Counted from the first letter of the stretch, positions 50,316 through 59,662 are shown. The stretch: DNA of 64,000 nt from Actinomyces sp. Marseille-P3109 (GCF_900323545.1 NZ_OOHN01000008.1:2978019-3042018); one strand, 5' to 3'. The notes: a model not told the origin generated them from the sequence alone. Made by a program: numbers and translations.

Positions 50316-53300
50316 GTGAAGCTCCCCCGCCGATTCCTGAGCGGCCTGCTGGCCGCGGCTCTTGTTCCCCTTGGTGCCATCACACTCGCCCCGGCGGCGC
50401 CAGCCGCCGCCGATCCGGCCCCCGCCGGTGCTGCCGGTGCGCCCGCCACTGTCTCCGCCGACGCCTTGCCCACCGCCCAGATCAACGGCATTGTCTGGGA
50501 CCAGGTGGTGGTGGGTGACATCGTCTACGCCGTCGGCAGGTTCTCCTCGGTCCGCCCCGCGGGCTCGCCGGCCGGGCAGAACGAGTCGCCGCGCGGCAAC
50601 GCGATGGCCTACAACATCAACACCGGTGAGGTCCTCGACTGGGCTCCCACCACTAACGGCACCATCAACACGATCGCCGCCTCCACCGACGGTCAGACCC
50701 TCTACCTCGGTGGAGAGTTCACGACGATCAACAACCAGACGGCGTGGCGCGTCGGCGCGGTCAGGGCCGCTGACGGCCAGCGTGCCCCGCTGGGTGCCGC
50801 CGCCAACGGCAGCGTCAAGGCGCTCAGCGTCTCCACTGACGGCCAGACCCTCTACATGGGCGGTGCCTTCACCCAGATCAACTCCTCGGCTCGGCAGCGT
50901 GCCGCTGCGCTCAACCTGGGAACCCAGCAGCTGACGGGCTTCGCGCCAAAGGTGGACAACTACTATGTGCGCAGCATCGTCGGAGCCTCCGACGGCTCGG
51001 CCGTGGCCATCGGCGGAGCCTTCGAGTCCGTCGAGGGCAGCGACAAGCCCGGCTACGGCATCGCGATCCTCGAGAACGACGGCAGCCTGCGTCACAACAA
51101 CGCCTCCAGCGTCGTGCGCGGAGCCGGCGCCTGGGCGTCGGTCATGAGCGTCAAGGCCGACGAGCAGGGCCTGTACGCCGCGAGCTACTCGCAGACCGGC
51201 TCCTTCGAGGGCGTCATGCGCCTCAACTGGAACACCGGGGACATCGACTACATGGCCGACTGCCACGGTGACACCTACGACATGCTGCCCGCGGGCGACG
51301 TCGTCTACGCGGCCAGCCACTCCCACGACTGCTCCAACATCGGTGGATTCCCCGACGTCACCAACCAGTACCACAACGCGGTGGCTTATACGAATGCTCC
51401 CACCGGGACGGTCGAGGCGACTCACCACCGCAGCTACCAGAGCTACGAGGGTCAGGCGGCCACCACCAACCTCAACTTCTACCCGGACTTCACACCGGGC
51501 AAGATCTCCGGAGCCAACCAGGCCACCTGGACCGTTGAGGGCAATGACAAGTACGTCGTCTACGGCGGCGAGTTCCTGGCCGTCAACGGCACCGCCCAGC
51601 AGGGCCTGGTGCGCTTCGCCCGGCGCGACATCGCCCCCAACAAGCAGGGCCCCATGGAAAAGGGCGGTGCTTTCAAGGTCACCGGCTCCTCCCCGCGCGC
51701 CGGTGTCGTGTCCCTGTCCTTCAAGGCCAACTGGGACCGCGACGACAAGACTCTGACCTACAACGTCTACCGCGACTCCATGAATGGCCAACCGGTCTCC
51801 AGCCAGTCGGTGACCGCCGGCTTCTGGGAGCGCTCCGACCTCAGCGCCACCGACGTCGTCGACCCCGGAACCACTCACCGCTACCGGGTTCAGGTGACGG
51901 ACCAGTGGGGGGCCTCCACGGTCTCGGACTGGGTGACGGTCAAGGCCGGTGAGGGGCAGGGCCTGAGCAAGTACGGGGCTCGCGTCCTGGCCGACGGCGC
52001 CGCCCACTACTGGTCCTTCGACGAGACCGACGGCGACAAGGCCGAGGACTTCGTGGCCCAGCGCAACATGACGATCCGCGGCGAGGCCTACAAGCGCGGT
52101 GGCGAGTCCGTCCTGGGCTCCGGCGCGTCGCTGGCCATGACCTCCGACAGCAACAACAAGTCGCACGCCGCGACACGAGTGGCCTCCCAGGCGCCCACCG
52201 CCTTCTCCATGGAGGCCTGGGTCCGCACCACCTCCACCTCGGGTGGACAGATCATGGGCTACGGGTCCTCCGAGGACAACCAGTCGTGGAGCCGAGACCG
52301 AATGGTCTACATGCGTAACGACGGAACGCTCAGCTTCATGCTCTACCCGGACAGGCTGACCACTGTCACGACGCCCAAGAGCTACAACGACGGCCAGTGG
52401 CACCACATCGTGGCCTCCATGAGCCCGACCGCCGGCGCGACGCTCTACGTGGACGGCAACCTCGCCGCCTTCGACGGCACCATGACCAGCGGGCAGAGCT
52501 ACTCCGGCTACTGGCGCATCGGTGGGGACTCGCTCAACGGTGTCAACGGCCAGCCCTCCAACACCAACATCCAGGCCGACATCGACGAGGCCGCCGTCTA
52601 CAGCACGCCGCTGTCGGCCCGCCAGATCGCCGAGCACTACACCGCCGCCACCGGCAAGGAGGTCCAGCCCGACGACAAGGGCGACAACAACGGTGGCAAG
52701 GGTGATGCCGGCAAGGATAAGCAGGAGGCTGGCAAGGCCCTGCTGGACGACTCCTTCGAGCGCAGCGTGAACAGCGGCTGGGGCAAGGCCAACACCGGCG
52801 GTGACTGGAAGACCACCTGGAACGCCGCGGCCTTCTCGGTCGACGGTGCCAGTGGCCGTATCGCCATGGCCGGTCCGCGCTCCTCGGCCTCGATCATCTC
52901 CGATCAGATCAAGTCGACGTCCACCGACGCCGTCGTGGACTTCTCCCTGGACGCGGTGCCCTCCGGGAACGGCGCCTTCATCTCCTACGCCGCCCGTACG
53001 ACCAAGGCCGGCCAGTACCAGGCCACGGTCCGCATCGGTAGCGCCGGCAACCCGGTCGTCACGGTCTCGCGCGTGGTCAAGGGACGGGAGACCGCCCTGG
53101 GCACCTATGTCCTGCCGCAGCCCTACACGGCCGGCCAGCCCCTCCACCTGCGCATGGTGGTTGACGGCGCGGAGTCGACCAACATCCAGGCCAAGTTCTG
53201 GGCCGGGGACACCGAGCCCGCCGAGTGGGGGATCGAGGTCGTCGACAACGACAAGACCCTCAACGAGGCCGGCACCGTGGGGGTGACCACCTACATGTCC

Positions 53301-53363
53301 GGTTCGGCCGGGCCGGAGACCGTCACCCTGTCGGTCGACAAGGTCACCATCAAGCAGCACTGA
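50316..53363 (+). CDS. secreted propeller-like protein with LamG domain
   Basis: A 1,015-residue exported protein. The signal peptide (about 1-34, ending AAAADP) is followed by a domain of about 385 residues strongly similar to that of the protein at 47496 (ALPTAQINGIVWDQ to QQGLVRFARR, including DCHGDTYDMLP and HSHDCSNIGGFP). Next come an FN3-like domain (about 450-540), a LamG/concanavalin-like domain (about 560-775) with SMEAWVRT and GQWHHIVAS, a short Asp/Lys/Gly linker, and a C-terminal carbohydrate-binding-like beta-sandwich (about 810-1015). Probably an extracellular glycan-binding or adhesion protein. No anchor signal was found. Confidence 0.85.
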   Translation: MKLPRRFLSGLLAAALVPLGAITLAPAAPAAADPAPAGAAGAPATVSADALPTAQINGIVWDQVVVGDIVYAVGRFSSVRPAGSPAGQNESPRGNAMAYNINTGEVLDWAPTTNGTINTIAASTDGQTLYLGGEFTTINNQTAWRVGAVRAADGQRAPLGAAANGSVKALSVSTDGQTLYMGGAFTQINSSARQRAAALNLGTQQLTGFAPKVDNYYVRSIVGASDGSAVAIGGAFESVEGSDKPGYGIAILENDGSLRHNNASSVVRGAGAWASVMSVKADEQGLYAASYSQTGSFEGVMRLNWNTGDIDYMADCHGDTYDMLPAGDVVYAASHSHDCSNIGGFPDVTNQYHNAVAYTNAPTGTVEATHHRSYQSYEGQAATTNLNFYPDFTPGKISGANQATWTVEGNDKYVVYGGEFLAVNGTAQQGLVRFARRDIAPNKQGPMEKGGAFKVTGSSPRAGVVSLSFKANWDRDDKTLTYNVYRDSMNGQPVSSQSVTAGFWERSDLSATDVVDPGTTHRYRVQVTDQWGASTVSDWVTVKAGEGQGLSKYGARVLADGAAHYWSFDETDGDKAEDFVAQRNMTIRGEAYKRGGESVLGSGASLAMTSDSNNKSHAATRVASQAPTAFSMEAWVRTTSTSGGQIMGYGSSEDNQSWSRDRMVYMRNDGTLSFMLYPDRLTTVTTPKSYNDGQWHHIVASMSPTAGATLYVDGNLAAFDGTMTSGQSYSGYWRIGGDSLNGVNGQPSNTNIQADIDEAAVYSTPLSARQIAEHYTAATGKEVQPDDKGDNNGGKGDAGKDKQEAGKALLDDSFERSVNSGWGKANTGGDWKTTWNAAAFSVDGASGRIAMAGPRSSASIISDQIKSTSTDAVVDFSLDAVPSGNGAFISYAARTTKAGQYQATVRIGSAGNPVVTVSRVVKGRETALGTYVLPQPYTAGQPLHLRMVVDGAESTNIQAKFWAGDTEPAEWGIEVVDNDKTLNEAGTVGVTTYMSGSAGPETVTLSVDKVTIKQH

Positions 53364-53385
53364 CGCCGTCGGGCGCAGCGCTCAT

Positions 53386-53430
53386 ACGGGTCGGGCCGGG
53401 AGGAACGTGCTTCCTCCCGGCCCGACCCGT
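53386..53430 (+). terminator. 20-bp hairpin terminator
   Basis: Perfect 20-bp inverted repeat, arms 53386-53405 and 53411-53430, 5-nt loop CGTGC, just after the LamG protein gene. No U-tract. Confidence 0.85.
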
Positions 53431-53592
53431 TGCGGTACGCGATGCGAACAGTCGTCGGCGGAGTGGGGTGTCACAACGTCGAGGCGATCCGTTTCTCCGC
53501 CGACGCATACACCTTGCCGGACACCTGTGGCTCCACCGCTCAAGACTCGGTCACTCCCCGATACGTCACACGGTGGCAACACTGTCCGTCCC

Positions 53593-53598
53593 TAGGAT
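53593..53598 (+). promoter_or_regulatory. candidate -10 of ddh
   Basis: TAGGAT lies about 32 bases before the ddh ATG, leaving a short leader that holds an ideal AGGAGG. No convincing -35 was found. Confidence 0.35.
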
Positions 53599-53630
53599 CG
53601 CCCTGTAGCGAGAACCCACCAGGAGGAACC

Positions 53631-54602
53631 ATGATCAGGGTAGCGATCAACGGCTACGGCAACCTCGGCCGCGGCGCCGAGCAGGCCATCACCAAGAACG
53701 CGGACATGGAGCTCGTCGTCGTCTTCACCCGGCGCGACCCGGCCGCAGTCGCCACTCAGGGGGCTCCCGTCGCCCATGTGGACGACATGCCCGCCTGGGC
53801 CGACAAGGTGGATGTCTGCCTGAACTGCGGAGGCTCGGCCACCGACCTGATCGAGCAGACCCCGGCCGCCGCCGCCCTGTTCAACACGGTCGACTCCTTC
53901 GACACCCACGCCCGCATCCCCGAGCACTTCGCGGCCGTCGACGCCGCCGCCAGGGCATCCGGGCATGTCGCCCTGATCTCCACCGGCTGGGACCCGGGCC
54001 TGTTCTCCATGCTGCGGGTCCTGGGCGAGGCTGTTCTGCCCGACGGCGCCACCACCACGTTCTGGGGGCCCGGTGTCTCCCAGGGGCACTCCGATGCCCT
54101 GCGCCGTATCGACGGTGTCGTGGACGCCAAGCAGTACACCCGACCGGTGGAGGCGACCGTTGCCGCGGTCAAGGCCGGCGACGACGTCGAGCTGACCACC
54201 CGCTCCATGCACACGCGCGACTGCTACGTGGTGGCCGAGGATGGTGCCGACCTGGCCCGCATCCAGCGGGAGATCGTGGAGATGCCCAACTACTTCGCCG
54301 ACTACGACACCACCGTCACCTTCGTCACCGCCGAGGAGCTGGCCACTGAGCACGCCGGCATCCCGCACGGCGGCTCCGTCATCCGCCGCGGGCACACCTC
54401 CGACGGCGTGGCCGAGACCATGAGCTTCGAGCTGCAGCTCGGCTCCAACCCGGAGTTCACCGGCTCGGTCGTGGCCGCCATGGGGCGCGCGGTGGCGAGG
54501 CTGGCCGCTCGCGGCGAGTCCGGAGCGCGCACCGTCTTCGACGTGACGCTCGCCGACCTGTCCGCCAAGACCCCCGAGGACCTGCGCGCCCATTACCTGT
54601 GA
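53631..54602 (+). CDS. ddh: meso-diaminopimelate D-dehydrogenase
   Basis: A 323-residue NADPH-dependent enzyme that makes meso-diaminopimelate directly from tetrahydrodipicolinate and ammonia, the short route known from Corynebacterium. The N-terminal Rossmann motif is INGYGNLGRG; VFTRRDP, CGGSATD, STGWDPGLFS and WGPGVSQGHSDA are typical of Ddh. The ATG at 53631 follows AGGAGGAACC; the longer open frame upstream lies in the intergenic region. The gene stands alone between the secreted proteins and glycosyltransferases. Confidence 0.95.
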   Translation: MIRVAINGYGNLGRGAEQAITKNADMELVVVFTRRDPAAVATQGAPVAHVDDMPAWADKVDVCLNCGGSATDLIEQTPAAAALFNTVDSFDTHARIPEHFAAVDAAARASGHVALISTGWDPGLFSMLRVLGEAVLPDGATTTFWGPGVSQGHSDALRRIDGVVDAKQYTRPVEATVAAVKAGDDVELTTRSMHTRDCYVVAEDGADLARIQREIVEMPNYFADYDTTVTFVTAEELATEHAGIPHGGSVIRRGHTSDGVAETMSFELQLGSNPEFTGSVVAAMGRAVARLAARGESGARTVFDVTLADLSAKTPEDLRAHYL

Positions 54603-54622
54603 GGCGCACTGACGGCGAGGGG

Positions 54623-54660
54623 CGTCCCGCCGCCGAAGCCGAGCCGGCGGCGGCGGGACG
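54623..54660. terminator. bidirectional hairpin terminator (12-bp stem)
   Basis: Perfect 12-bp GC-rich stem, arms 54623-54634 and 54649-54660, with a 14-nt loop, between ddh and the convergent GT2 gene. Confidence 0.7.
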
Positions 54661-54677
54661 AGGGAGCGCCAGCCGAA

Positions 54678-55745
54678 TCAGCCGCGGATGAGGGGCTCGT
54701 CGACGTCGGGAAGCTCGTCCCGACGTGCGGCCTGGAGCAGTCTCAGGCCGTCACGGGTGGCTTGCGCCGCCGTGACGAGTGGGCGGCGGGTGCGCAGCAG
54801 CTGGCGCTTGCCGCCGCGCAGGACGATCTCGCGGGCGGCCCGGCCGGCCGTGGCGACCCACCGGCGCTGCGTGGCCCGATCCAGGCGCAGGCCCGCGTAC
54901 AGCAGCCGGTTGCGCACGTTGTAGTAGTAGTAGATGTCCGACTTGGAGCGGTCCTCCGAACCCTCCTGCCCCGAGTCCTGGGGCTGCGACTCTGAGTGGG
55001 TACCGCCCTCGTCGTGGACGGCGACGGCGTCGCGCGCCAGGTCCAGGCTGCCGCCGGCCGCCAGCACCCGGGCCGAGAAGTCCACGTCCTCCCAGTACAG
55101 GAAGTAGCGCGCATCGAAGCCGCCCGTGACCTCGAACAGATCCGTCGACAGGGCCAGGCAGGCCCCCGAGAGCCACGGATGAGTGCCGCCCGGGGGAATC
55201 GGCCGCGGTGAGCGGCGTGAGCGCATCGAGCCGTCGGCCAGGCACACGACGATCCCGTCGGAGACGATGCGGCCGGTGGAGTCCTTGAGCACCGGTGCCA
55301 CCAGGGCCAGCCGGTCCGCGTGCGCCCGGGCCGCCAGCCGAATGAGGTCGGACCGGGCGATGACGGCGTCGGGGTTGAGCAGGACGAGCAGGTCGGCGCC
55401 GAGCTCTCGGGCACGTGCCGCCCCCAGGTTCATGCCGCCGCCGAAGCCCGTATTCGTCTCCGGCAGGACCGCCTCCCAGCCGCGCGCGGAGGCCAGCGCC
55501 ACCAGCTCCTCGCGGGCCTCGGGGGTGGAGTAGTTGTCGACGACGACGATGCGGGCCTCGGGGGAGTCCTCGGCCACGCGCGCCAGCGTGCGCTCCAGCA
55601 GCGCCGCCGAGTCGTAGCTGACGACGACGACCGCCGTGCGGGAGAGCAGCTCACGGCCGGAGAGCCTGCCGGCGGCCTCGGACGAGGCCGTCTCGGTGGT
55701 CTCAGCGGCGTCAGTGCGCTGGGCGGGCTCAGGGGTGGCGGTCAT
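54678..55745 (-). CDS. GT2 glycosyltransferase (rhamnosyltransferase-like)
   Basis: A 355-residue GT-A enzyme. VVVVSYDSAALLERTL opens the domain, VVDNYSTPE binds the nucleotide, LLNPDAVI takes the DXD position, and TGGFDARYFLYWEDVDFSARV is the catalytic ED region typical of rhamnosyltransferase-type GT2 proteins. The ATG at 55745 (MTATPEP) is preferred because the 18 residues upstream in frame have no conservation. It is divergent from the next GT2 gene. Confidence 0.88.
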   Translation of the reverse strand: MTATPEPAQRTDAAETTETASSEAAGRLSGRELLSRTAVVVVSYDSAALLERTLARVAEDSPEARIVVVDNYSTPEAREELVALASARGWEAVLPETNTGFGGGMNLGAARARELGADLLVLLNPDAVIARSDLIRLAARAHADRLALVAPVLKDSTGRIVSDGIVVCLADGSMRSRRSPRPIPPGGTHPWLSGACLALSTDLFEVTGGFDARYFLYWEDVDFSARVLAAGGSLDLARDAVAVHDEGGTHSESQPQDSGQEGSEDRSKSDIYYYYNVRNRLLYAGLRLDRATQRRWVATAGRAAREIVLRGGKRQLLRTRRPLVTAAQATRDGLRLLQAARRDELPDVDEPLIRG

Positions 55746-55920
55746 GGGAGCAGGAGCCTTCCGGGTGCAGACGGATCGAGAGCTGAAGCGACGACTCACG
55801 ACGTCTTCAATGCGATGTTGATGCGATATGGCGTTGCGGGCGTGATACCTCCGGCCGGTCCGGCGGTGCGACGGCGTCGGGCGGGTGCTCGAACCGTCGG
55901 GTGCGCCCGGCTCGTGATAG

Positions 55921-55926
55921 TACCGT
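55921..55926 (+). promoter_or_regulatory. leaderless -10 element of GT2 gene
   Basis: TACCGT is followed by exactly 6 nt and the GTG at 55933, the same geometry as at metG, pncA and rsmA. It favours this start over the internal GTG at 55984. Confidence 0.5.
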
Positions 55927-55932
55927 TAGTCC

Positions 55933-57042
55933 GTGTACCACGCCGTGAGCCGCCAGCAGGCGGGAGGAAGGACGGGGCCGGACGTGCACCTGACCATCGC
56001 GATGCTCACCTACCGCCGCAACGAGTACCTGGCGCAGGTCATCCCCCAGCTGCTGTCGCAGGCCGACGACGTCTCCGGGCCGGAGACAACGGCGGGCGTC
56101 CTCATCGTGGACAACGATCCGCAGGCCGGTGCGCGGGCCGTCGTCGAGGCGGCCAGGGCGGCCCTGACCGGCGAGCCGTCGGAGCCGTCGGGGCCGTCCG
56201 GGGAAGCTGATCCGGCTGATTCGGCTGCGACATCGAGGCTGGTCTACGTCCATGAGCCCGAGCCGGGGATCGTCGCCGGACGCAACCGCGCCCTGAGCGA
56301 GGCCCGTGGCTCCGACGCCCTCATCTTCATCGACGATGACGAGATCCCCTCGCCGGGCTGGCTCCAGGCCCTCGTGAGTACCTGGCGCGCCCAGGGCTGC
56401 GCCGCGGTCACCGGCCCCACGCCACCGACCTTCGAGGTCGCCCCCTCCCCGTGGGTCACCGCCTCAGGCGCCTTCGACTCCTGGGAGGCCGCCGACGGCG
56501 CCCAGGTGCGCAGCGCCGACACCGGCAACCTGCTCCTGGACCTGGGCGTCGTCGAGCGCCTGGGACTGCGCTTCGACCCGCGCTATGGGCTCACCGGCGG
56601 AGAGGACTCCCTCTTCACCCGTCAGCTCACCCGCGCCGGAGGTGTCATCCGCTTCGCGGCCGGGGCGGTCGTCACCAAGCGCGTGCCCGCAGCCCGCGCC
56701 AGGCGCGCCTGGGTGCTGGAGCGCTCCCTGCGCTCGGGCTCGTCCTGGGCCCGGGTGCGTATCGACACGGTCGGGCACGCCGGCGATGGTGCGTCCGGGA
56801 GGCTCGCGCGTCTCAGGCTGCGCCTGGGCTACGGCGCCAAGGGACTGGCCAAGGCCGGTATCGACGCGGCACGTGCCGGCGTGGCCCGCATCCGCGGCGA
56901 TGTGCCCGCGCAGGCCCGCTACGAGGTCTCCTCACGCGGGGGACTGGGCATGGTCGTGGGCGCGCTGGGCGGGCACGTGCGCGAGTACGGCCGCCCGCGC
57001 AGCCGGCGGAGTGCGGCGCAGGCGGGAAGGAGGAACGCATGA
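55933..57042 (+). CDS. GT2 glycosyltransferase
   Basis: A 369-residue GT-A enzyme with LTIAMLTYRRNEYL, IVDNDPQAG, EPGIVAGRNRAL, IDDDEIPSPGW (DXD region) and LTGGEDSLFTRQL. The GTG at 55933 is supported by the leaderless -10; a GTG at 55984, where similarity to the next gene begins, has GGAGGAAGG about 12 nt upstream and is an alternative. The gene overlaps its downstream paralogue by 4 nt. Confidence 0.87.
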   Translation: MYHAVSRQQAGGRTGPDVHLTIAMLTYRRNEYLAQVIPQLLSQADDVSGPETTAGVLIVDNDPQAGARAVVEAARAALTGEPSEPSGPSGEADPADSAATSRLVYVHEPEPGIVAGRNRALSEARGSDALIFIDDDEIPSPGWLQALVSTWRAQGCAAVTGPTPPTFEVAPSPWVTASGAFDSWEAADGAQVRSADTGNLLLDLGVVERLGLRFDPRYGLTGGEDSLFTRQLTRAGGVIRFAAGAVVTKRVPAARARRAWVLERSLRSGSSWARVRIDTVGHAGDGASGRLARLRLRLGYGAKGLAKAGIDAARAGVARIRGDVPAQARYEVSSRGGLGMVVGALGGHVREYGRPRSRRSAAQAGRRNA

Positions 57043-58091
57043 GCCGGCTGACGATCGCCATCCCCACCTTCCGGCGTCCTGAGGACCTCACGCGGGCCGT
57101 CGGCGGGGTCCTGGAGCAGGCCGGTGAGCTGGTCGATGGCCTGAGCGCCGAGGCCTGCGATCCTGAGGGCGACGCGGCGGGCGCGACGGACACGGGCAGG
57201 ACTGCAGGCGAGACCGTCTCCGACGTCGAGGTCCTCGTCATCGACAACGACGCGCAGGGCTCCGGGCGCGAGGCCGCCCTCTCCGCCGCTGCCACCGCCG
57301 GGGTGCCGGTGCGCACCCCCTCGGAGGATCGGGTGGAGCCGGGAGGCGTGAGCGTGCGCTACGTCGTCGAGGAGCGGCCCGGTGTGGCGGCGGTGCGCAA
57401 CCGCGCCCTTGATGAGACCACTGAGCGCGACCTGCTCATCTTCATCGACGACGACGAGGACCCCGAGCCCGGCTGGCTCGCCGCCCTCGTGGGGATGTGG
57501 GCCACGACCGGCTGCCAGGCGGTGGCCGGGCCCGTCATCCCGGTCTACGAGGTCGAGCCGGAGGAGTGGGTGCGCCAGGGGGAGTTCTTCGTGCGCAGGT
57601 CCTGGCCCACCGGCACGATCCGCCCGGTGGCGGCCTCCAACTGCCTGCTGCTGGATCTGAGGTTCGTGCGCCGGGCCGGGCTGCGCTTCGATGAGGCCTT
57701 CGGGGCCACCGGGGGAGAGGACACGCTCTTCACCCGCCAGCTGTGCGCCGCCGGCGGCGTCATCCGGTGGTGCGACGAGGCGCGCGTACGCGACCATGTC
57801 CCGGCCTCCCGGCTCACCCGCCCCTGGATCCTGCGCCGACAGCGGTCCCACGCCGCCACGTCGGTACGCGTCGAGCTGGTCCTGGCAGGAGGCGGGGCCC
57901 AGCCGGCCATTCGGGCCCGGGCCGCGGCCGGTGGTCTGGTGCGCATCGTCGTGGGCGGCCTGCGAACAGCCGGCGGAACGCTGATCGGCAACCCGAGGCA
58001 CGCCGCCAAGGGGGCCCGGCTGCTGGCCCGCGGCCGCGGCATCCTGGCGGCCAGCACCGGCGGCGGCGTCCACCGCGAGTACGACCACTGA
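57039..58091 (+). CDS. GT2 glycosyltransferase, tandem paralogue
   Basis: A 350-residue GT-A enzyme closely related to the preceding one: LTIAIPTFRRPEDL, VIDNDAQGS, RPGVAAVRNRAL, IDDDEDPEPGW and ATGGEDTLFTRQL occupy the same positions. An insertion of about 30 acidic residues sits near the N-terminus (about 38-62). GGAAGGAGG precedes the ATG, which overlaps the upstream stop (ATGA). The pair probably adds two sugars in sequence. Confidence 0.88.
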   Translation: MSRLTIAIPTFRRPEDLTRAVGGVLEQAGELVDGLSAEACDPEGDAAGATDTGRTAGETVSDVEVLVIDNDAQGSGREAALSAAATAGVPVRTPSEDRVEPGGVSVRYVVEERPGVAAVRNRALDETTERDLLIFIDDDEDPEPGWLAALVGMWATTGCQAVAGPVIPVYEVEPEEWVRQGEFFVRRSWPTGTIRPVAASNCLLLDLRFVRRAGLRFDEAFGATGGEDTLFTRQLCAAGGVIRWCDEARVRDHVPASRLTRPWILRRQRSHAATSVRVELVLAGGGAQPAIRARAAAGGLVRIVVGGLRTAGGTLIGNPRHAAKGARLLARGRGILAASTGGGVHREYDH

Positions 58092-58227
58092 GTGGCGGGT
58101 CTGCGATCAGGTCTGCCGGGCGGCCTCGGTCCGCGACGGCGGCGTCCGCCGCCTCCGGGCGCCATTGAGGAGCGTGCCGGTCCTGGCCGGCTATCTCGAG
58201 CTCGCTGGGCGGTTGCGTGCTCGGGCC

Positions 58228-58333
58228 GGGGACTGCGTTTCGTCTTGAGGACGTCCTTTCATCCAAGACGGCGACGTCCCGATCTCAGTCATCCTTGTGG
58301 AAATGCAGTCCCCGTGAGGAAAGTACGTCCTCA
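58228..58333. other. nested inverted repeats between convergent genes
   Basis: The 240-base gap between the GT2 gene and the convergent polymerase gene holds a 13-nt imperfect inverted repeat (58228-58240 and 58301-58313, one mismatch), an inner 7-bp repeat CGTCTTG/CAAGACG (58241-58247 and 58264-58270), a palindrome AGGACGTCCT (58248-58257), and TGAGGA/TCCTCA (58315-58320 and 58328-58333) that overlaps the polymerase stop. Likely a structured terminator; its complexity is unusual here. Confidence 0.55.
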
Positions 58334-59656
58334 ACCCGCGTCGCCCGGTTCATCGTCGGCGTCCGGTGAGACCGCTTCGTGCAGAGCCGGTTGCAGCACC
58401 GCGGCTCCCAGCACGATCGGCAGGTAGGGCGGAAGCACCGTCCACGGCCCGATGAACACGTTCTGCACCACGGTCAGGGCCGCGAAGAACAGCCAGGGCG
58501 TGGCCTTGAGCCGCCCCAGGTCTCGCATCATCGCCGCCAGCGCCATCCCGGCGATGAGCAGCAGCAGGAGCGCGCCGGGGATCGATGCGGCCGCCCACAT
58601 GTCCATGACCCCCGAGTGCAGCTCGATACGGCCACCGAACATGAAGTTCTCGACGTAGCCGTTCTCCGGGTCGTAGCCCAGGGCCGCCATGCCCTGCTTG
58701 GCCACCCACAGGTCTTCGAAGCGGGGCTTGACGCCGGCGCCGTACCCCCAGGGGCGGTTGCGGAACAGGGCCCAGGAGGCGCCCAGCTCGGGGCGGGCGG
58801 ACAGGAGCAGACCCGCGGAGCTCGACGACTGGGCGATGGTCCGGTTCTGGGCGTCCTCACCCAAGGTCCCGGACTCCGAGGCGGCGACGACCCCGGCCAT
58901 CGCCACCACTCCCACGACCCCCAGGACGGCGATCTGCGAGACCGCCAGGCGTCGCGGGGTGGGCACGCGCCATCGCGCCCAGGACGCCAGGGCCTGCCAG
59001 ATGACCGTACCCAGGATGACGGCGAGGAATGCCAGGGTGGAGCGCGAGTCCGAGACGAGGAAGACGCCGCTCAGTCCCAGCAGGGCGACGATCTGCACCA
59101 GTCGGCGCCGGTTCGCCACGAGGCTGAGGACCATGATCGACACCGCCGCACCGATCCCGAACTTCCACGGGTTGGGACTGGTCTGAAGCAGCGACAGCGA
59201 GTCCAGGAACATGCCGAAGCCGACCGCCAGCGCCGCGCGCCGCACTCCCAGCCGGCGCGCCCCCCACACGAAGGCGGCCACCGCGCAGGGCACCGCCAGC
59301 AGGCTCAGGGTGGTGACGCGACGGGCCCAGGCCTCAACGATGAAGCTGCTCTCGGCCAGCAGGGACATGATGTAGGCCGTGCCCGCTGCCAGGATGGACA
59401 GCATGAGCAGCAGGGAGAACCGGCGCGCGTGGCGCACGGCCGTCCAGGTGACGGGGACCGAGGCGAGCGCGACGCAGTCACCGACGCTCAACGCGGCCGC
59501 CAGCTCGCGGCGCACCCCCAGGCACACCAGGAGGACGACGGCGATCGTCATCTCCAGCCTCCGCTGGGACGGCGGTGCCGGACTCGCCCCGGGAACAGCC
59601 TCCGACGACGTCTGCGGCCCGTCGTGAGCGGGGACCGGCGGCAAGGACTGGGCCAC
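58331..59656 (-). CDS. Wzy-like polymerase / O-antigen ligase-like membrane protein
   Basis: A 441-residue protein with a hydrophilic N-terminus (1-33) and about ten to twelve helices. A large extracytoplasmic loop (about 265-345) with RNRPWGYGAGV and a Gly/Asn/Tyr-rich stretch is typical of O-antigen ligase/polymerase proteins. It would join repeat units or attach the glycan outside the membrane. The GTG at 59656 is 6 nt after the chain-length gene, with no clear ribosome binding site; an ATG at 59551 is an alternative. Confidence 0.75.
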   Translation of the reverse strand: MAQSLPPVPAHDGPQTSSEAVPGASPAPPSQRRLEMTIAVVLLVCLGVRRELAAALSVGDCVALASVPVTWTAVRHARRFSLLLMLSILAAGTAYIMSLLAESSFIVEAWARRVTTLSLLAVPCAVAAFVWGARRLGVRRAALAVGFGMFLDSLSLLQTSPNPWKFGIGAAVSIMVLSLVANRRRLVQIVALLGLSGVFLVSDSRSTLAFLAVILGTVIWQALASWARWRVPTPRRLAVSQIAVLGVVGVVAMAGVVAASESGTLGEDAQNRTIAQSSSSAGLLLSARPELGASWALFRNRPWGYGAGVKPRFEDLWVAKQGMAALGYDPENGYVENFMFGGRIELHSGVMDMWAAASIPGALLLLLIAGMALAAMMRDLGRLKATPWLFFAALTVVQNVFIGPWTVLPPYLPIVLGAAVLQPALHEAVSPDADDEPGDAG

Positions 59657-59662
59657 GGCCGG

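Noticed and set aside
50220..53360. 1,046-codon open frame antisense to the LamG secreted protein gene
   Set aside because: It mirrors the plus-strand gene: the sense frame has a signal peptide, recognisable domains and a paralogue. The antisense product is a Gly/Val/Asp-rich shadow without domains, an artefact of high third-position GC.
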